Source: Cuspidothrix issatschenkoi CHARLIE-1 (lineage in GTDB: Bacteria; Cyanobacteriota; Cyanobacteriia; Cyanobacteriales; Nostocaceae). From it: a stretch of 44,569 nucleotides of DNA. Positions 17,976-26,562 of this stretch are shown piece after piece (positions within the stretch are counted from its first letter, which is position 1; each line of letters opens with the position of its first letter). Location: NCBI RefSeq assembly GCF_002934005.1, contig NZ_PGEM01000131.1:1-44569 (forward strand), read 5' to 3'. Under the pieces are notes generated by a model, which saw only the letters and a program-made list of their open reading frames with translations, made no database searches and was not told the origin of the DNA. Made by a program: the position numbers and the translations under genes.

Positions 17976-20141
17976 CTACTTCGTGCCTTCTGACCTTGTG
18001 CCTACTCCACAGGGACTCGGTTGATCCGATGGTAAAACAGAGATGTTTAAATCTTGGAGTTGGGAAAAATTCAGTTTAATTGTGGTAGATAGGGAATTAC
18101 TTGTTGTACATAACCGCAACCAAAAATCTGGATTATCTGCTGCTTGACGATTAGGTGTTTTGTCTATCACCCGGAAAAAACTTCGCGCCCGAAAGGATTG
18201 ATTCTTAGTATTGAAAGGCTTATTTATCTGAATTACCCAATTACGAGATAAATTCTCTAAATTTCTATCTGTAGAATTAGTTGGGAGTTTACTAGCAGAG
18301 GGTGACGGTGGGGAAATAGTTGTTGATGATTTAATTTGCGATTTAAACCAATATCCTAATAAACCAACTAATAGCATTAAGCCCAAAATTACCACTAACT
18401 GTAGTGGTACAGAAGCAGGTGTAACAGATTTGTTTTCCTTAATGACTTGAGTTTTCTGAGCGCTAATCTCACTTTCATCATTAACGGTATAATTGAATGT
18501 TAGTGCCTGTGTGTTGGTGAGAATATTAACAATGTCTACTGCAATATTTTGATCTGGTTCAGAGTATTTAACATCATAATGCACTAAAGCAATAGTCACA
18601 TTATCATGGCCATTTTTAGTATTGGCAATGTTGATTAATTTTTCTGCCACATTATCTATAGTGGTTTGACCTGATAGTAGGGGTAATATTTCTGCTTCCC
18701 AATATTCTTCTACCCGGTCAAAATCACTTAATCCATCGGACGTGAGCAAGAAAACCGCGTCTTCATCAATAATAAAGCGTTGAGAAGTAGGATGTAGGAG
18801 GTTGCTTTTACTCATACCCAAGGCTTGTACCAATGAGCCAGAACCACTATGTTGCAATGCTTCCCGATATAAAGCATAGCCCAAACGAACTTCACGGGAG
18901 GCCACATCATCATCTAAGGTGACTTGATAGCAGTTATGGCGAGTAATCCAGTAGGCACGACTATCACCCACATGAGTAATATACATTTCATGGGCAATAG
19001 GTAAAGCCATGACAATGGTTGTACCCATGCGTTGTCGTCCTTGACGATTTTCGCTATCGTTGCGCTGACTGATTTTGTCGTTGGCATTGGCTACTGCTCC
19101 TTCTAAATCTAACAGCAGCAAAGAGGGATCTATCTTATTGTAGGCAAGTGAGGTTAATTCTCTGACTTCTTGCTCAATGGTTTCAATGGCGAGGTTAGAG
19201 GCGACATTTCCCCCCTCATGTCCACCAATACCATCACAAACAATGGCGAGGACATTATGATCGGGTGGTTGACTAATTAAGGTATCGCTGGGGGGATAAC
19301 AGGCATCTTCGTTCCGTGGCCGACTAGGACCTGGGTCTGTTTTCGTGTAGATTTTAATTGTGGAAGTTTGAGATCCTTTTAATTGACTTAACCCTTCATC
19401 TAAAACCTTGATTAATTGTTCCGATGATTTAATTTCTCCCTGAATCAGCAGATCACAGAGTTCTTGCAGAAAGGCGGCAATGCTGGGTTTAGCATTTTTA
19501 AGCAATTGTTGCCAAAATTCCCCCAATTGGCATAATTTGGGGCTGTGGTCTATATCAAGCCGTAATTCTAATAATCGAATTAATACTCCTTCTACTCTGA
19601 TGCAATCTAGGTCAAGTAGGGTAGAGGTTGCGCCTTCCATAGCTAGAGGTTGCCATAAATTAGCTAATTGCCACAACCAATGGATTTGGCGGATTGATGA
19701 AGCTTCTGTCCAAGCAGTGTCTAAACTATTACATAGATGTACTTCGTTGACAGTTGCATCAGTGATTAACGGTGGTCTTTCTAGGAGAAGGATCTTTTTG
19801 TGGCGCTGGTGATGCTCTAAATTGAGAATGCCATAAACTTGTGGGATATGCAGACGATGGGGAATGAGTTTGAGATAAGGTTTGATTGATCCTAAATTAT
19901 CTGATTCGGGTATTTCGGGTAATAACCCAGGTTTAATGTCTAAAAGAATGGATTTATGAATAACTAAATAGCGATCGCCTAAGATAGTTCCAGAATGACA
20001 GTCATGGAGATCACTACCAACAGCCCAGAGGTAACGCTTGGGTAAAGGCGTGGAACAATCCTGGCAAAATTTGTGGGTGAGAGGATTAGCAAATTGACAA
20101 GATTCCTTTGGGCAGTAAAGCCTTACCGCATCATTTTCCAT
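17976..20141 (-). CDS. zinc-ribbon / pseudokinase-like / PP2C Ser-Thr phosphatase fusion, membrane-anchored
   Basis: A 721-residue protein. The start at 20141 has GGTGG about 9 nt upstream; a GTG further out is less likely. Residues about 9-30 form a C-x4-C-x10-C-x2-C zinc ribbon like those opening cyanobacterial Ser/Thr kinases. The next roughly 210 residues (GTILGDRYLVIHK, then IPQVYGIL, LLLERPP and LLDLDCIRVEG) resemble a worn-down kinase fold without the catalytic Lys/HRD/DFG residues. A complete PP2C domain follows (about 265-540): RPRNEDAC, CDGIGGHEGG with Asp303, MGTTIV, HVGDSRAYW, LTSDGLSDF and NGHDNVTI, so the metal ligands are intact. A membrane helix (about 590-610) and a roughly 90-residue C-terminal domain end the protein. 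It should remove phosphate from Ser/Thr residues, possibly those read by the adjacent FHA proteins. Confidence 0.88.
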   Translation of the reverse strand: MENDAVRLYCPKESCQFANPLTHKFCQDCSTPLPKRYLWAVGSDLHDCHSGTILGDRYLVIHKSILLDIKPGLLPEIPESDNLGSIKPYLKLIPHRLHIPQVYGILNLEHHQRHKKILLLERPPLITDATVNEVHLCNSLDTAWTEASSIRQIHWLWQLANLWQPLAMEGATSTLLDLDCIRVEGVLIRLLELRLDIDHSPKLCQLGEFWQQLLKNAKPSIAAFLQELCDLLIQGEIKSSEQLIKVLDEGLSQLKGSQTSTIKIYTKTDPGPSRPRNEDACYPPSDTLISQPPDHNVLAIVCDGIGGHEGGNVASNLAIETIEQEVRELTSLAYNKIDPSLLLLDLEGAVANANDKISQRNDSENRQGRQRMGTTIVMALPIAHEMYITHVGDSRAYWITRHNCYQVTLDDDVASREVRLGYALYREALQHSGSGSLVQALGMSKSNLLHPTSQRFIIDEDAVFLLTSDGLSDFDRVEEYWEAEILPLLSGQTTIDNVAEKLINIANTKNGHDNVTIALVHYDVKYSEPDQNIAVDIVNILTNTQALTFNYTVNDESEISAQKTQVIKENKSVTPASVPLQLVVILGLMLLVGLLGYWFKSQIKSSTTISPPSPSASKLPTNSTDRNLENLSRNWVIQINKPFNTKNQSFRARSFFRVIDKTPNRQAADNPDFWLRLCTTSNSLSTTIKLNFSQLQDLNISVLPSDQPSPCGVGTRSEGTK

Positions 20142-20422
20142 AATTTTCCCACCGATTCTGCAATTGGCATTTTTTTCAACAGTATTTGGTAGCAGCACTG
20201 GCCACTGTGCCTAGTTTGGGCAATCCACAGCCTAATCATAACTTTTATTTTTATGGGAATATGTAGTCATAGCGGGACTAATTTATCACTTGTCATTAAA
20301 ACTTAACATACTTAGTCAATTACACCAGAGAGTAAAAAGGGATAGAGGAAAGAATTAAACTTTGCCCCTGACCTTTTCACCTGCTCCCAACCCTTGTCAA
20401 CATTGCTTTTGCCAGAGGCCGA

Positions 20423-20776
20423 TTAATTGTCTTTTGTTACTACTTGGGGTAATCCCATACTGTAGTTAGGGACACGACTAGAGAGATTGTAGCTAATTTC
20501 GCCTTTTTGCAAAAGCGATCGCAGATAATGTTCTAAGTCTGAACCAATGCGGCGTAAGTTATAATCGGTTAGATCTGCGCCACTAGATGCTTCTACAAGC
20601 TGATCAAACTGGCGATAAACTTTTTGTAGAGCGTCTTCATTCCAGTTAAATTCGTTGTCTGGATCAACATCTAATGTCAAGACTTGATTACTGGGAATCA
20701 GTTCATCCCTGTCCATTTCCGCAGCAAAAATGCGAATATGACGGGTTGTGGACTTAAGCAGCATTGGGTTATCCAT
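20423..20776 (-). CDS. ndhM: NAD(P)H-quinone oxidoreductase subunit M
   Basis: A 117-residue NdhM, an oxygenic-photosynthesis-specific subunit of the cyanobacterial NDH-1 complex, which takes part in cyclic electron flow, respiration and CO2 uptake at the thylakoid membrane. The protein matches the family end to end: LLKSTTRHIRIFAAE, LTLDVDPDNEFNW, LTDYNLRRIGSDLEHYLRS and LLQKGEISYNL with NYSMGLP. Two in-frame ATGs four codons apart begin MDNPMLLK; the outer one is kept. The gene stands alone, with a long AT-rich region upstream. Confidence 0.95.
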   Translation of the reverse strand: MDNPMLLKSTTRHIRIFAAEMDRDELIPSNQVLTLDVDPDNEFNWNEDALQKVYRQFDQLVEASSGADLTDYNLRRIGSDLEHYLRSLLQKGEISYNLSSRVPNYSMGLPQVVTKDN

Positions 20777-21277
20777 AAATTTAGGTGTAAGAGTTTGGCT
20801 GAATTACACTGCCATCATTTTAACAACAATACAGAAGTTAAGGAGTTCAGGAGTTGAGAATTTTTGGAGTTGATTTTCCCTCATGTATGTGATTATTCCT
20901 CCAAAATTTTCTGATTTTTTGACTGATGATGATTTTTTCTGATGTAAATATACTTATATTGTGGTGGCTTCACGGAAGTTTTCTGCAATTAGTGAGTTTT
21001 TATAAAACTATAAGTTGCATTGATCAAAGGAGCGTGTTCAGTATAAATGCTTAAGTATTATCCTGGCGAAAAAGTAAAAAAAATAATATTTCTTGACGTT
21101 TGGAACAAGTTGATGTAAAAAGCTTTAAAAAGGTCTAATCAATTTTTTACAAAAACTTCATGGTATAACATCTCAAAAACTGAATAATAGTTTATGGCTT
21201 GCATAAGACATAGTTGGTAAAGAAACATCAAAAAAGAGTAAAATCTGACTAAAAAAATCCAGGGGGAGTAAAATAAA
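20777..21277. other. long AT-rich intergenic region upstream of the 93-residue gene
   Basis: About 500 nt between the divergent ndhM and the 93-residue gene. It is very AT-rich, with several AAAAAAGAGTAAAATCTGAC-like direct repeats near 21229-21276. I see no clear GTA-N8-TAC site and no gene except the small leader frame listed next. The length is unusual and suggests elaborate control of the downstream gene. Confidence 0.5.
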
Positions 21278-21352
21278 ATGCCAGTTTTATGGATGGGGAA
21301 AAATTCTTATCTCGAAAAACTTTGGATTTACAAAAGAATAAGGAAGGTATAA
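21278..21352 (+). CDS. possible 24-residue leader peptide / upstream open reading frame
   Basis: An ATG with an unusually strong Shine-Dalgarno (GGGGGAG, 9 nt upstream) opens a 24-codon frame, beginning MPVLWMGKNSYLEKLW and ending in a basic tail before TAA. It ends 66 nt before the ATG of the 93-residue gene on the same strand. It is either a translated leader or a chance frame. The ribosome-binding site is better than that of the downstream gene. Confidence 0.35.
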   Translation: MPVLWMGKNSYLEKLWIYKRIRKV

Positions 21353-21418
21353 GCAATTTTTGACAGAGATTCAGGTCTCTCACCCGTATGACCACTAATT
21401 AAAGGAATCCTCAAAACT

Positions 21419-21700
21419 ATGAACTCCAAAGCATTACCGCGTCAAATAAATAATCCTGAAGTCGGTGTTTATGAATGCGAAATTCACCTCAAATTCCGGT
21501 TGATTGAGGAAAAAAGTCTGTTAGGTGATCGTGATCAACTGTTACAAGTTTTACTAGAGGCTTTAACTGAAGGATCGGATGACTTTTTAGAAACTTTACA
21601 GGCTTCTGTTAAAGCTCAAGAGATTTCTGAGTTTAAAGCCTCTCCCCAGATGCGCCGTCAACTCATGCGCTTACGCAATTTTGCGGATACTATTCAGTAG
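21419..21700 (+). CDS. small conserved protein, possible Npun_R1517-family heterocyst regulator
   Basis: A 93-residue soluble protein. After a short polar N-terminus come a strand segment (VYECEIHLKFRLIEEKS), a helical acidic stretch (DRDQLLQVLLEALTEGSDDFLETL) and a basic C-terminal helix (MRRQLMRLRNF). From memory it resembles the small Npun_R1517-type proteins named as heterocyst-differentiation transcriptional regulators in filamentous cyanobacteria; I could not check this. The basic tail is compatible with nucleic-acid binding. AAGGAAT lies about 11 nt upstream. The 640-nt AT-rich upstream region fits a developmentally controlled gene. Presence of the gene is firm; the function is tentative. 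Confidence 0.6.
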   Translation: MNSKALPRQINNPEVGVYECEIHLKFRLIEEKSLLGDRDQLLQVLLEALTEGSDDFLETLQASVKAQEISEFKASPQMRRQLMRLRNFADTIQ

Positions 21701-21793
21701 TTATTCTGTGTCATTGCCTCCGTTGGGAAATCCCATTTACCATTGAGAAGATTAAGTTTTTAAGTTCTGCTTCTACCTGTTCTATCTCAATCA

Positions 21794-21874
21794 CTAATTT
21801 GTTTGTAAACGTGCAATTACGTCTACGATATTTTTGTCCTCATCCAGGTGCATTTTACCATTTTTATACCACAT
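21794..21874 (-). CDS. possible 26-residue small protein
   Basis: A short frame on the minus strand just beyond the response regulator stop, starting MWYKNGKMHLDEDKNIVDV and ending before TAG. Its residue mix looks protein-like, but AGGA is only one base from the ATG, so initiation there is doubtful. It could be a remnant of a larger gene or chance. Confidence 0.25.
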   Translation of the reverse strand: MWYKNGKMHLDEDKNIVDVIARLQTN

Positions 21875-21898
21875 ATCCTAATTACCGATAGGGGTAGT

Positions 21899-22594
21899 TT
21901 ACTTGGCTAGACCATGTTCTAACGCAAAACGAACTAACTCTGTGCGGCTATTAGTACCAGTTTTACTAAATAAACGACTGACATATTTTTCTACATTGCG
22001 GACGCTTGTTTCTAAACGACGGGCAATTTCCTTGTTCATTAATCCTTCTGCAACTAGGTTTAAAACACTTTGCTCCCTAGGAGTCAAATCTATTTTAAAG
22101 GGGGCTGGGGATGGGGATATGGAATTTCTATGAGTTAATAGTATTCTAATTTGAGCGATTTGATTCGCCAAATCGGCAAGATTTGGGGTTTGGCTATCTT
22201 CACCACTAGGGGAGGTTTGGGCGGTGCGACGTGCTAGTAAGTTTTCAATTATGGCTACTAATTCATCGGGGTCAAATGGTTTGGGTAGATAAGAGTCCAC
22301 TCCGGCATGATAGCCTTGAATGCGATCGCCTGTCATGCCTTTAGCTGTTAAAAATACCACTGGTAAAGCTTGAAAGCGGGGGTCATCTCGCAGTTGTTTG
22401 AGGAACTGATAGCCATCCACCTGGGGCATCATAATATCAGAAATGACTAAATCGGGGGTGTTCTGTTGCATCCAGTCCCAACCTTCACGGGCATTACTGG
22501 CAGTTTGAACCCTAAAACCGCTTTCTTGTAAGTATTCTTTCACAGCTTCCCGTAATCCCGGTTCATCATCTACCAGTAACAGTTGTGCTGACAT
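21899..22594 (-). CDS. NarL/LuxR-family response regulator, Rre1/Ycf29-like
   Basis: A 231-residue response regulator. The receiver domain (about 1-120) has the acidic pair LVDDEP, phosphoacceptor Asp53 in VISDIMMP, the conserved FLTAK and the LPKPF lysine. After a Ser/Pro-rich linker, the LuxR-type helix-turn-helix (about 170-228) reads LTPREQSVLNLVAEGL, NKEIARRL, then SVRNVEKYVSRLF and TELVRFALEHGL. The VRNVEKYVSRLF recognition helix is what I remember from the Rre1 (slr1783)/Ycf29 group, a conserved stress-response regulator in cyanobacteria and red-algal plastids. The class is firm; the orthology is probable. No kinase gene is adjacent. Confidence 0.88.
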   Translation of the reverse strand: MSAQLLLVDDEPGLREAVKEYLQESGFRVQTASNAREGWDWMQQNTPDLVISDIMMPQVDGYQFLKQLRDDPRFQALPVVFLTAKGMTGDRIQGYHAGVDSYLPKPFDPDELVAIIENLLARRTAQTSPSGEDSQTPNLADLANQIAQIRILLTHRNSISPSPAPFKIDLTPREQSVLNLVAEGLMNKEIARRLETSVRNVEKYVSRLFSKTGTNSRTELVRFALEHGLAK

Positions 22595-22698
22595 TGAAAA
22601 TTCCTATTAGGTGTACATTTTTCTAATGTAGCGAAATTTGGTTAGTCTTGGCTACTGGGGAAGGGGAGATTGGACAAATTGTCAGAATTCAGGAGTCA

Positions 22699-22726
22699 GC
22701 AGGGGCGAACGGCCATTCGCCCGTAC
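22699..22726. repeat. 28-bp palindromic repeat (GCAGGGGCGAACGG half)
   Basis: A degenerate copy of the 28-bp palindrome family: GCAGGGGCGAACGG followed by CCATTCGCCCGTAC. Closest relative in the window is at 39546-39573. Confidence 0.65.
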
Positions 22727-22903
22727 AGAAGTGAGAATATTTGTTTTTAGAAGGAATCATCTATCAGCAAGTTTTTTCATCAATGTTTTCCAATTAAAAT
22801 GCTCATAAATTCCAGCTTTTGCTGATTACTGATTGCTTACGAGAATATCTTAAATGTTTTATAGGAATACAATAGAAAATCAGCACGCTTATTAACAATA
22901 ATA

Positions 22904-22931
22904 TCCCCAACTTATTTAATAAGTCGGGGAA
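22904..22931. repeat. hairpin repeat downstream of the glycosyltransferase gene
   Basis: TCCCCAACTTATT pairs imperfectly with AATAAGTCGGGGA. It is a diverged member of the GATCCCCGACTTCTT palindrome family, 37 nt past the glycosyltransferase stop, where it could protect or end the transcript. Confidence 0.6.
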
Positions 22932-22968
22932 CTAAATTTTGCAATTTTCGCCTGTTCCCCTACCACTA

Positions 22969-24045
22969 TTAAGTAACTAAAGCATTGTATAAATAACCAT
23001 TTTGTTGTTCTAATTTTTCTGCAATTATCCGTTGATAAACTGCTTCATAACCATCAGTCATTTGTTGAATACTAAAATTGTTTTCCACATATTGACGACA
23101 AGCATCACGATTTAATTGTTCTATTTTGCCAAGAGAATTAATACATTCTTCTACATTACGACAAAGAAAACCAGTTTCTCCATCTACAATTATTTCCTCT
23201 GTTGAACCCATTCGCATTCCAATTACAGGTGTACCTGATGCCATGGATTCTATCATAACTAAACCAAAAGGTTCTCGCCAAGTAATGGGGAATAAAGTTG
23301 CATAAGCACCTCCCATAAGTGCATTTTTTTGGAGATGATTGGCTTCACCTAAATATTCAATTTGCTTACCATCAATATATGGTTTAATCCTGGCTTCAAA
23401 ATAGTCTAAATCTACTAAATCTACCTTACCTGCCATTTTTAATTTCCACCCTGTTTTTTTAGCAATTTCAATGGCTAAATGTGGTCCTTTTTCCGGTGAC
23501 ATTCTGCCTAAAAAAGCTAAATAAGGTGGTTCTTGTGGTTGAGGATAAAATTCATAACTGCTGACATCTATCCCATTATAAACAGTTTTTACATAGTTTA
23601 ATCCTAACCGGTTTTCTCGTTGAGAATTAGAAATAGTAATATAAGGCTGTTGTCGGCAATGTTTAAAGATTTTTTCATTATCTGGTGTAAAAATGCCATG
23701 TAAAGTATGTACTGTAGGAGTTTTTACTAAGTTGGCAGATGTCAATGTTGCAACTCCCATGTGGGAATGAATAATATCAAAATCTGCGGCTTTTTCATAG
23801 ACTGATGCTAATTGCAGCAATTCGTAAATACTCGCATCTCTGATGCTAGAATCTAGCCTTAAAGCGCGGGGATGAACGGAGATTAACTTAGCTAAAGTTA
23901 AAGAATCTCCTGATGCAAATAATGTCACTTCGTGTCCCCGACGAACTAGTTCATCAGTTAATAACCCCACTACCAATTCTATGCCACCATAAGCTGGTGG
24001 TGGAACTCTCTCCCATAGTGGAGCAATTTGAGCAATTTTCATCAT
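22969..24045 (-). CDS. glycosyltransferase family 4
   Basis: A 358-residue GT-B glycosyltransferase. The N-terminal acceptor domain has YGGIELVVGLLTDELVRRGHEVTLFASGD. The C-terminal nucleotide-sugar domain has FLGRMSPEKGPHLAIEIA, WREPFGLVMIESMASGTPVIG and the ExF-type catalytic Glu within EPFGLVMIE. This is a soluble enzyme that transfers a sugar from an activated donor; donor and acceptor are unknown, and nearby genes give no clue. Two ATGs in tandem (24045 and 24042) follow AGGAG by 4 and 7 nt, so either may be used. Confidence 0.9.
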   Translation of the reverse strand: MMKIAQIAPLWERVPPPAYGGIELVVGLLTDELVRRGHEVTLFASGDSLTLAKLISVHPRALRLDSSIRDASIYELLQLASVYEKAADFDIIHSHMGVATLTSANLVKTPTVHTLHGIFTPDNEKIFKHCRQQPYITISNSQRENRLGLNYVKTVYNGIDVSSYEFYPQPQEPPYLAFLGRMSPEKGPHLAIEIAKKTGWKLKMAGKVDLVDLDYFEARIKPYIDGKQIEYLGEANHLQKNALMGGAYATLFPITWREPFGLVMIESMASGTPVIGMRMGSTEEIIVDGETGFLCRNVEECINSLGKIEQLNRDACRQYVENNFSIQQMTDGYEAVYQRIIAEKLEQQNGYLYNALVT

Positions 24046-24337
24046 CAATCTCCTAAAATATCAAATTTCTATTTCTAGTTAGGGAAAAATAAATGTAGTA
24101 ACTAACACAGAAATAGCTAAAAATTTCTAAGTTATCCTGCTCTATGATTGATTACCACCAAATCTTATGTTTTATATTTGATATTTTTTGTCTATCTTAG
24201 GTAATGTAAATATCTGATACTTCAGAAATAAATTAGATATAATATCTTAGTTATATTGAGAATTTTTAACTTGACTGCAAATACAACAGCAAGTATCGTA
24301 TAATACTAATTGTCAATCCTTGCATATATTAAAAAGT

Positions 24338-25141
24338 ATGAATATATACAAACAGATTAACAAATCCCGTGTTTCATGGCAGGGAGTTTTTGCCATGGTC
24401 ATATTTGTGTTTATGTACCTGCCTATTTTGGTACTGGCTTTTTATAGCTTTAATCAGTCACCTTACAGCGCTAAATGGCAGGGATTTACTTTAGAATGGT
24501 ATGGAAAATTATTTACTGATGAGCGGATTTTATCAGGCTTATATAATAGTTTGTTGGTAGCTTTTTCTGCCGTAACTGTGGCCGCAGTGTTGGGAACATT
24601 AATGGCTGTGGGGTTGGCACGCTATGATTTTCCTGGTAAAAAATTATATCAGGGAATTGCTTATTTACCTTTATTAATTCCTGACATTGCGATCGCTGTT
24701 TCCACTCTAGTATGTTTAGCAGCTTTTGCCATTCCCTTGAGTATCTGGACTATTATTGCTGCCCATATTGTTTTTTGTCTATCCTATATTGGTTTGGTAG
24801 TTTCTTCACGAATGAATAATATCAACCCCCATTTAGAGGAAGCAGCTTTAGATTTAGGTGCGACACCAGTACAAGCTTTTATTTTGGTTTTATTACCTCA
24901 ATTAATGCCAGCAATTATTTCTGGTTGTTTATTGGCTTTTGTGTTGAGTTTAGATGATTTTTTAATTGCTAGTTTCACTGCTGGAAGTGGCACTAATACC
25001 TTACCCATAGAAATTTTTAGCCGCATTAGAACCGGAGTCAAACCGGATATTAATGCTTTAAGTGTAATGTTAATTTCTATGACTGCTATTGTGGGTTTGA
25101 TCGGGGAATTGATGAGAAATGCGGGGGAAAAGAGAGAATAA
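24338..25141 (+). CDS. potC: PotC-type ABC transporter permease (spermidine/putrescine family)
   Basis: A 267-residue inner-membrane permease with six predicted helices. The family's opening YLPILVLAFYSFNQSP is followed by FTLEWYGKLF, with the EAA loop (EEAALDLGATPVQAFILVLLPQL region) at about residues 165-187 and SLDDFLIASFTAG. This is the second permease of polyamine-type ABC importers. No ATPase, PotB permease or binding protein lies in the window, so it is either an orphan or works with subunits encoded elsewhere. The ATG at 24338 is preferred over a TTG six codons upstream. Confidence 0.85.
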   Translation: MNIYKQINKSRVSWQGVFAMVIFVFMYLPILVLAFYSFNQSPYSAKWQGFTLEWYGKLFTDERILSGLYNSLLVAFSAVTVAAVLGTLMAVGLARYDFPGKKLYQGIAYLPLLIPDIAIAVSTLVCLAAFAIPLSIWTIIAAHIVFCLSYIGLVVSSRMNNINPHLEEAALDLGATPVQAFILVLLPQLMPAIISGCLLAFVLSLDDFLIASFTAGSGTNTLPIEIFSRIRTGVKPDINALSVMLISMTAIVGLIGELMRNAGEKRE

Positions 25142-25290
25142 CAGGTGATTGATACCAGGGAGAGAAAAGTTCAAAAATCGCAGACTTACAAAGAAATAGT
25201 ATAACAAGTTTTATTTAGGAAAAATCCCCATTTGTGTAATTAAATTTCCGAGATAAAGATGACTTGGGAAGTTTCATTTTACAAAAGTAG

Positions 25291-25307
25291 GGTGGGCATT
25301 ACCCACC
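25291..25307. repeat. small hairpin GGTGGG/CCCACC
   Basis: GGTGGG and CCCACC with a 5-nt loop lie between the convergent potC-like and dapL genes. It could end either transcript. No clear T-run follows on either strand. Confidence 0.4.
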
Positions 25308-25326
25308 ACGAATAATTAAACTTGAA

Positions 25327-26562
25327 TTACACCTTAAACTTAGCTGTGATCCGTTTCATGGCTTCTTCCACATTTTCCCGACTATTAAACGCAGAAATAC
25401 GGAAATAACCTTCACCAGCAGCACCAAAACCAGAACCAGGAGTACCCACAACATTCACAGTTTCTAATAACTTATCGAAAAATTCCCAACTAGATAAACC
25501 ATGAGGAGTTTTTACCCATACATAGGGTGCATTTACGCCACCATAAACACTTAAACCTGCGTTTGTGAGTTCTTGGCGGATAATTTTGGCGTTGTCTAAA
25601 TAGAAATTGATCAAAGCTTTAATTTGTGATTGTCCTGCTTCTGAATAAACTGCTTCTGCACCTCTTTGAATAATGTAAGAAACACCATTAAATTTGGTAG
25701 ACTGACGACGATTCCAGAGTTTCCACAGTTCAACATTAGAACCATCAGCAGCTTTAGCTGTGAGGTTTTTGGGAACAACAGTTAAAGCGCAACGAGTTCC
25801 CGTAAAACCGGCATTTTTAGAGAAAGAACGGAATTCAATGGCACAATCTCTTGCACCTTCGATTTCAAAAATAGAATGGGGTAAGGTAGGATCAGTAATA
25901 AATGCTTCGTAAGCAGCATCAAAGAAGATAATTGAACCGTTAGCTTTAGCATAATTTACCCATGCTTGCAAATGTTCTTTAGTTGCAGTTGCACCGGTGG
26001 GATTATTAGGAAAGCAAAGATAAATTAAATCAACTTTTTGGCTGGGAATTTCGGCTGTAAAGTTGTTTTCGGCGGTGACAGGTAAATAAACTAAACCACC
26101 ATATTCGCCTTTTTCATTCGCATCTCCTGTATTACCCGCCATGACGTTGGTATCTACGTAAACGGGGTATACGGGGTCAGTAACGGCGATGATATTATTT
26201 TTGCCAAAAATATCTAAAATGTTGCCTGTATCGCATTTAGAACCGTCGGAAATAAAGATTTCATCGGCTTCTATGGCTGCGCCCCTGGCTTGAAAGTCAT
26301 GGGTGGCAATTTTCTCCCTTAACCAAGCATAACCTTGTTCTGGTCCATATCCTTTAAAAGATGAGCGATCGCCCATATCTTCCACAGCTTTAATCATCGC
26401 TGTCCGACAAGCTTCTGGTAAAGGTTCGGTGACATCACCAATACCCAAGCGAATGATTTTAGCATCGGGGTTAGCTTGGGCGAAAGCATTTACCCGTCGT
26501 GCAATTTCAGGAAACAGATAACCAGCTTTCAGTTTCAGGTAGTTGTCGTTAATCGTAGCCAT
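25327..26562 (-). CDS. dapL: LL-diaminopimelate aminotransferase
   Basis: A 411-residue PLP-dependent class I/II aminotransferase matching DapL, which turns tetrahydrodipicolinate directly into LL-diaminopimelate for lysine and peptidoglycan synthesis, as in cyanobacteria and plants. Landmarks are [57 protein letters not shown] and [12 protein letters not shown] with the PLP Lys249; the C-terminal [14 protein letters not shown] closes the fold. The start [11 protein letters not shown] is the usual one in this family; an in-frame TTG eight codons upstream is unlikely. Monocistronic. Confidence 0.95.
   Translation of the reverse strand: MATINDNYLKLKAGYLFPEIARRVNAFAQANPDAKIIRLGIGDVTEPLPEACRTAMIKAVEDMGDRSSFKGYGPEQGYAWLREKIATHDFQARGAAIEADEIFISDGSKCDTGNILDIFGKNNIIAVTDPVYPVYVDTNVMAGNTGDANEKGEYGGLVYLPVTAENNFTAEIPSQKVDLIYLCFPNNPTGATATKEHLQAWVNYAKANGSIIFFDAAYEAFITDPTLPHSIFEIEGARDCAIEFRSFSKNAGFTGTRCALTVVPKNLTAKAADGSNVELWKLWNRRQSTKFNGVSYIIQRGAEAVYSEAGQSQIKALINFYLDNAKIIRQELTNAGLSVYGGVNAPYVWVKTPHGLSSWEFFDKLLETVNVVGTPGSGFGAAGEGYFRISAFNSRENVEEAMKRITAKFKV

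Larger units (their letters stand above)
22595..22968. other. intergenic region with two dispersed palindromes
   Basis: About 370 nt between two minus-strand genes. It holds a 28-bp palindrome of the GTAGGGG family (22699-22726) and a TCCCCAACTTATT hairpin (22904-22931) just past the glycosyltransferase stop. No gene is seen in it. Confidence 0.6.
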
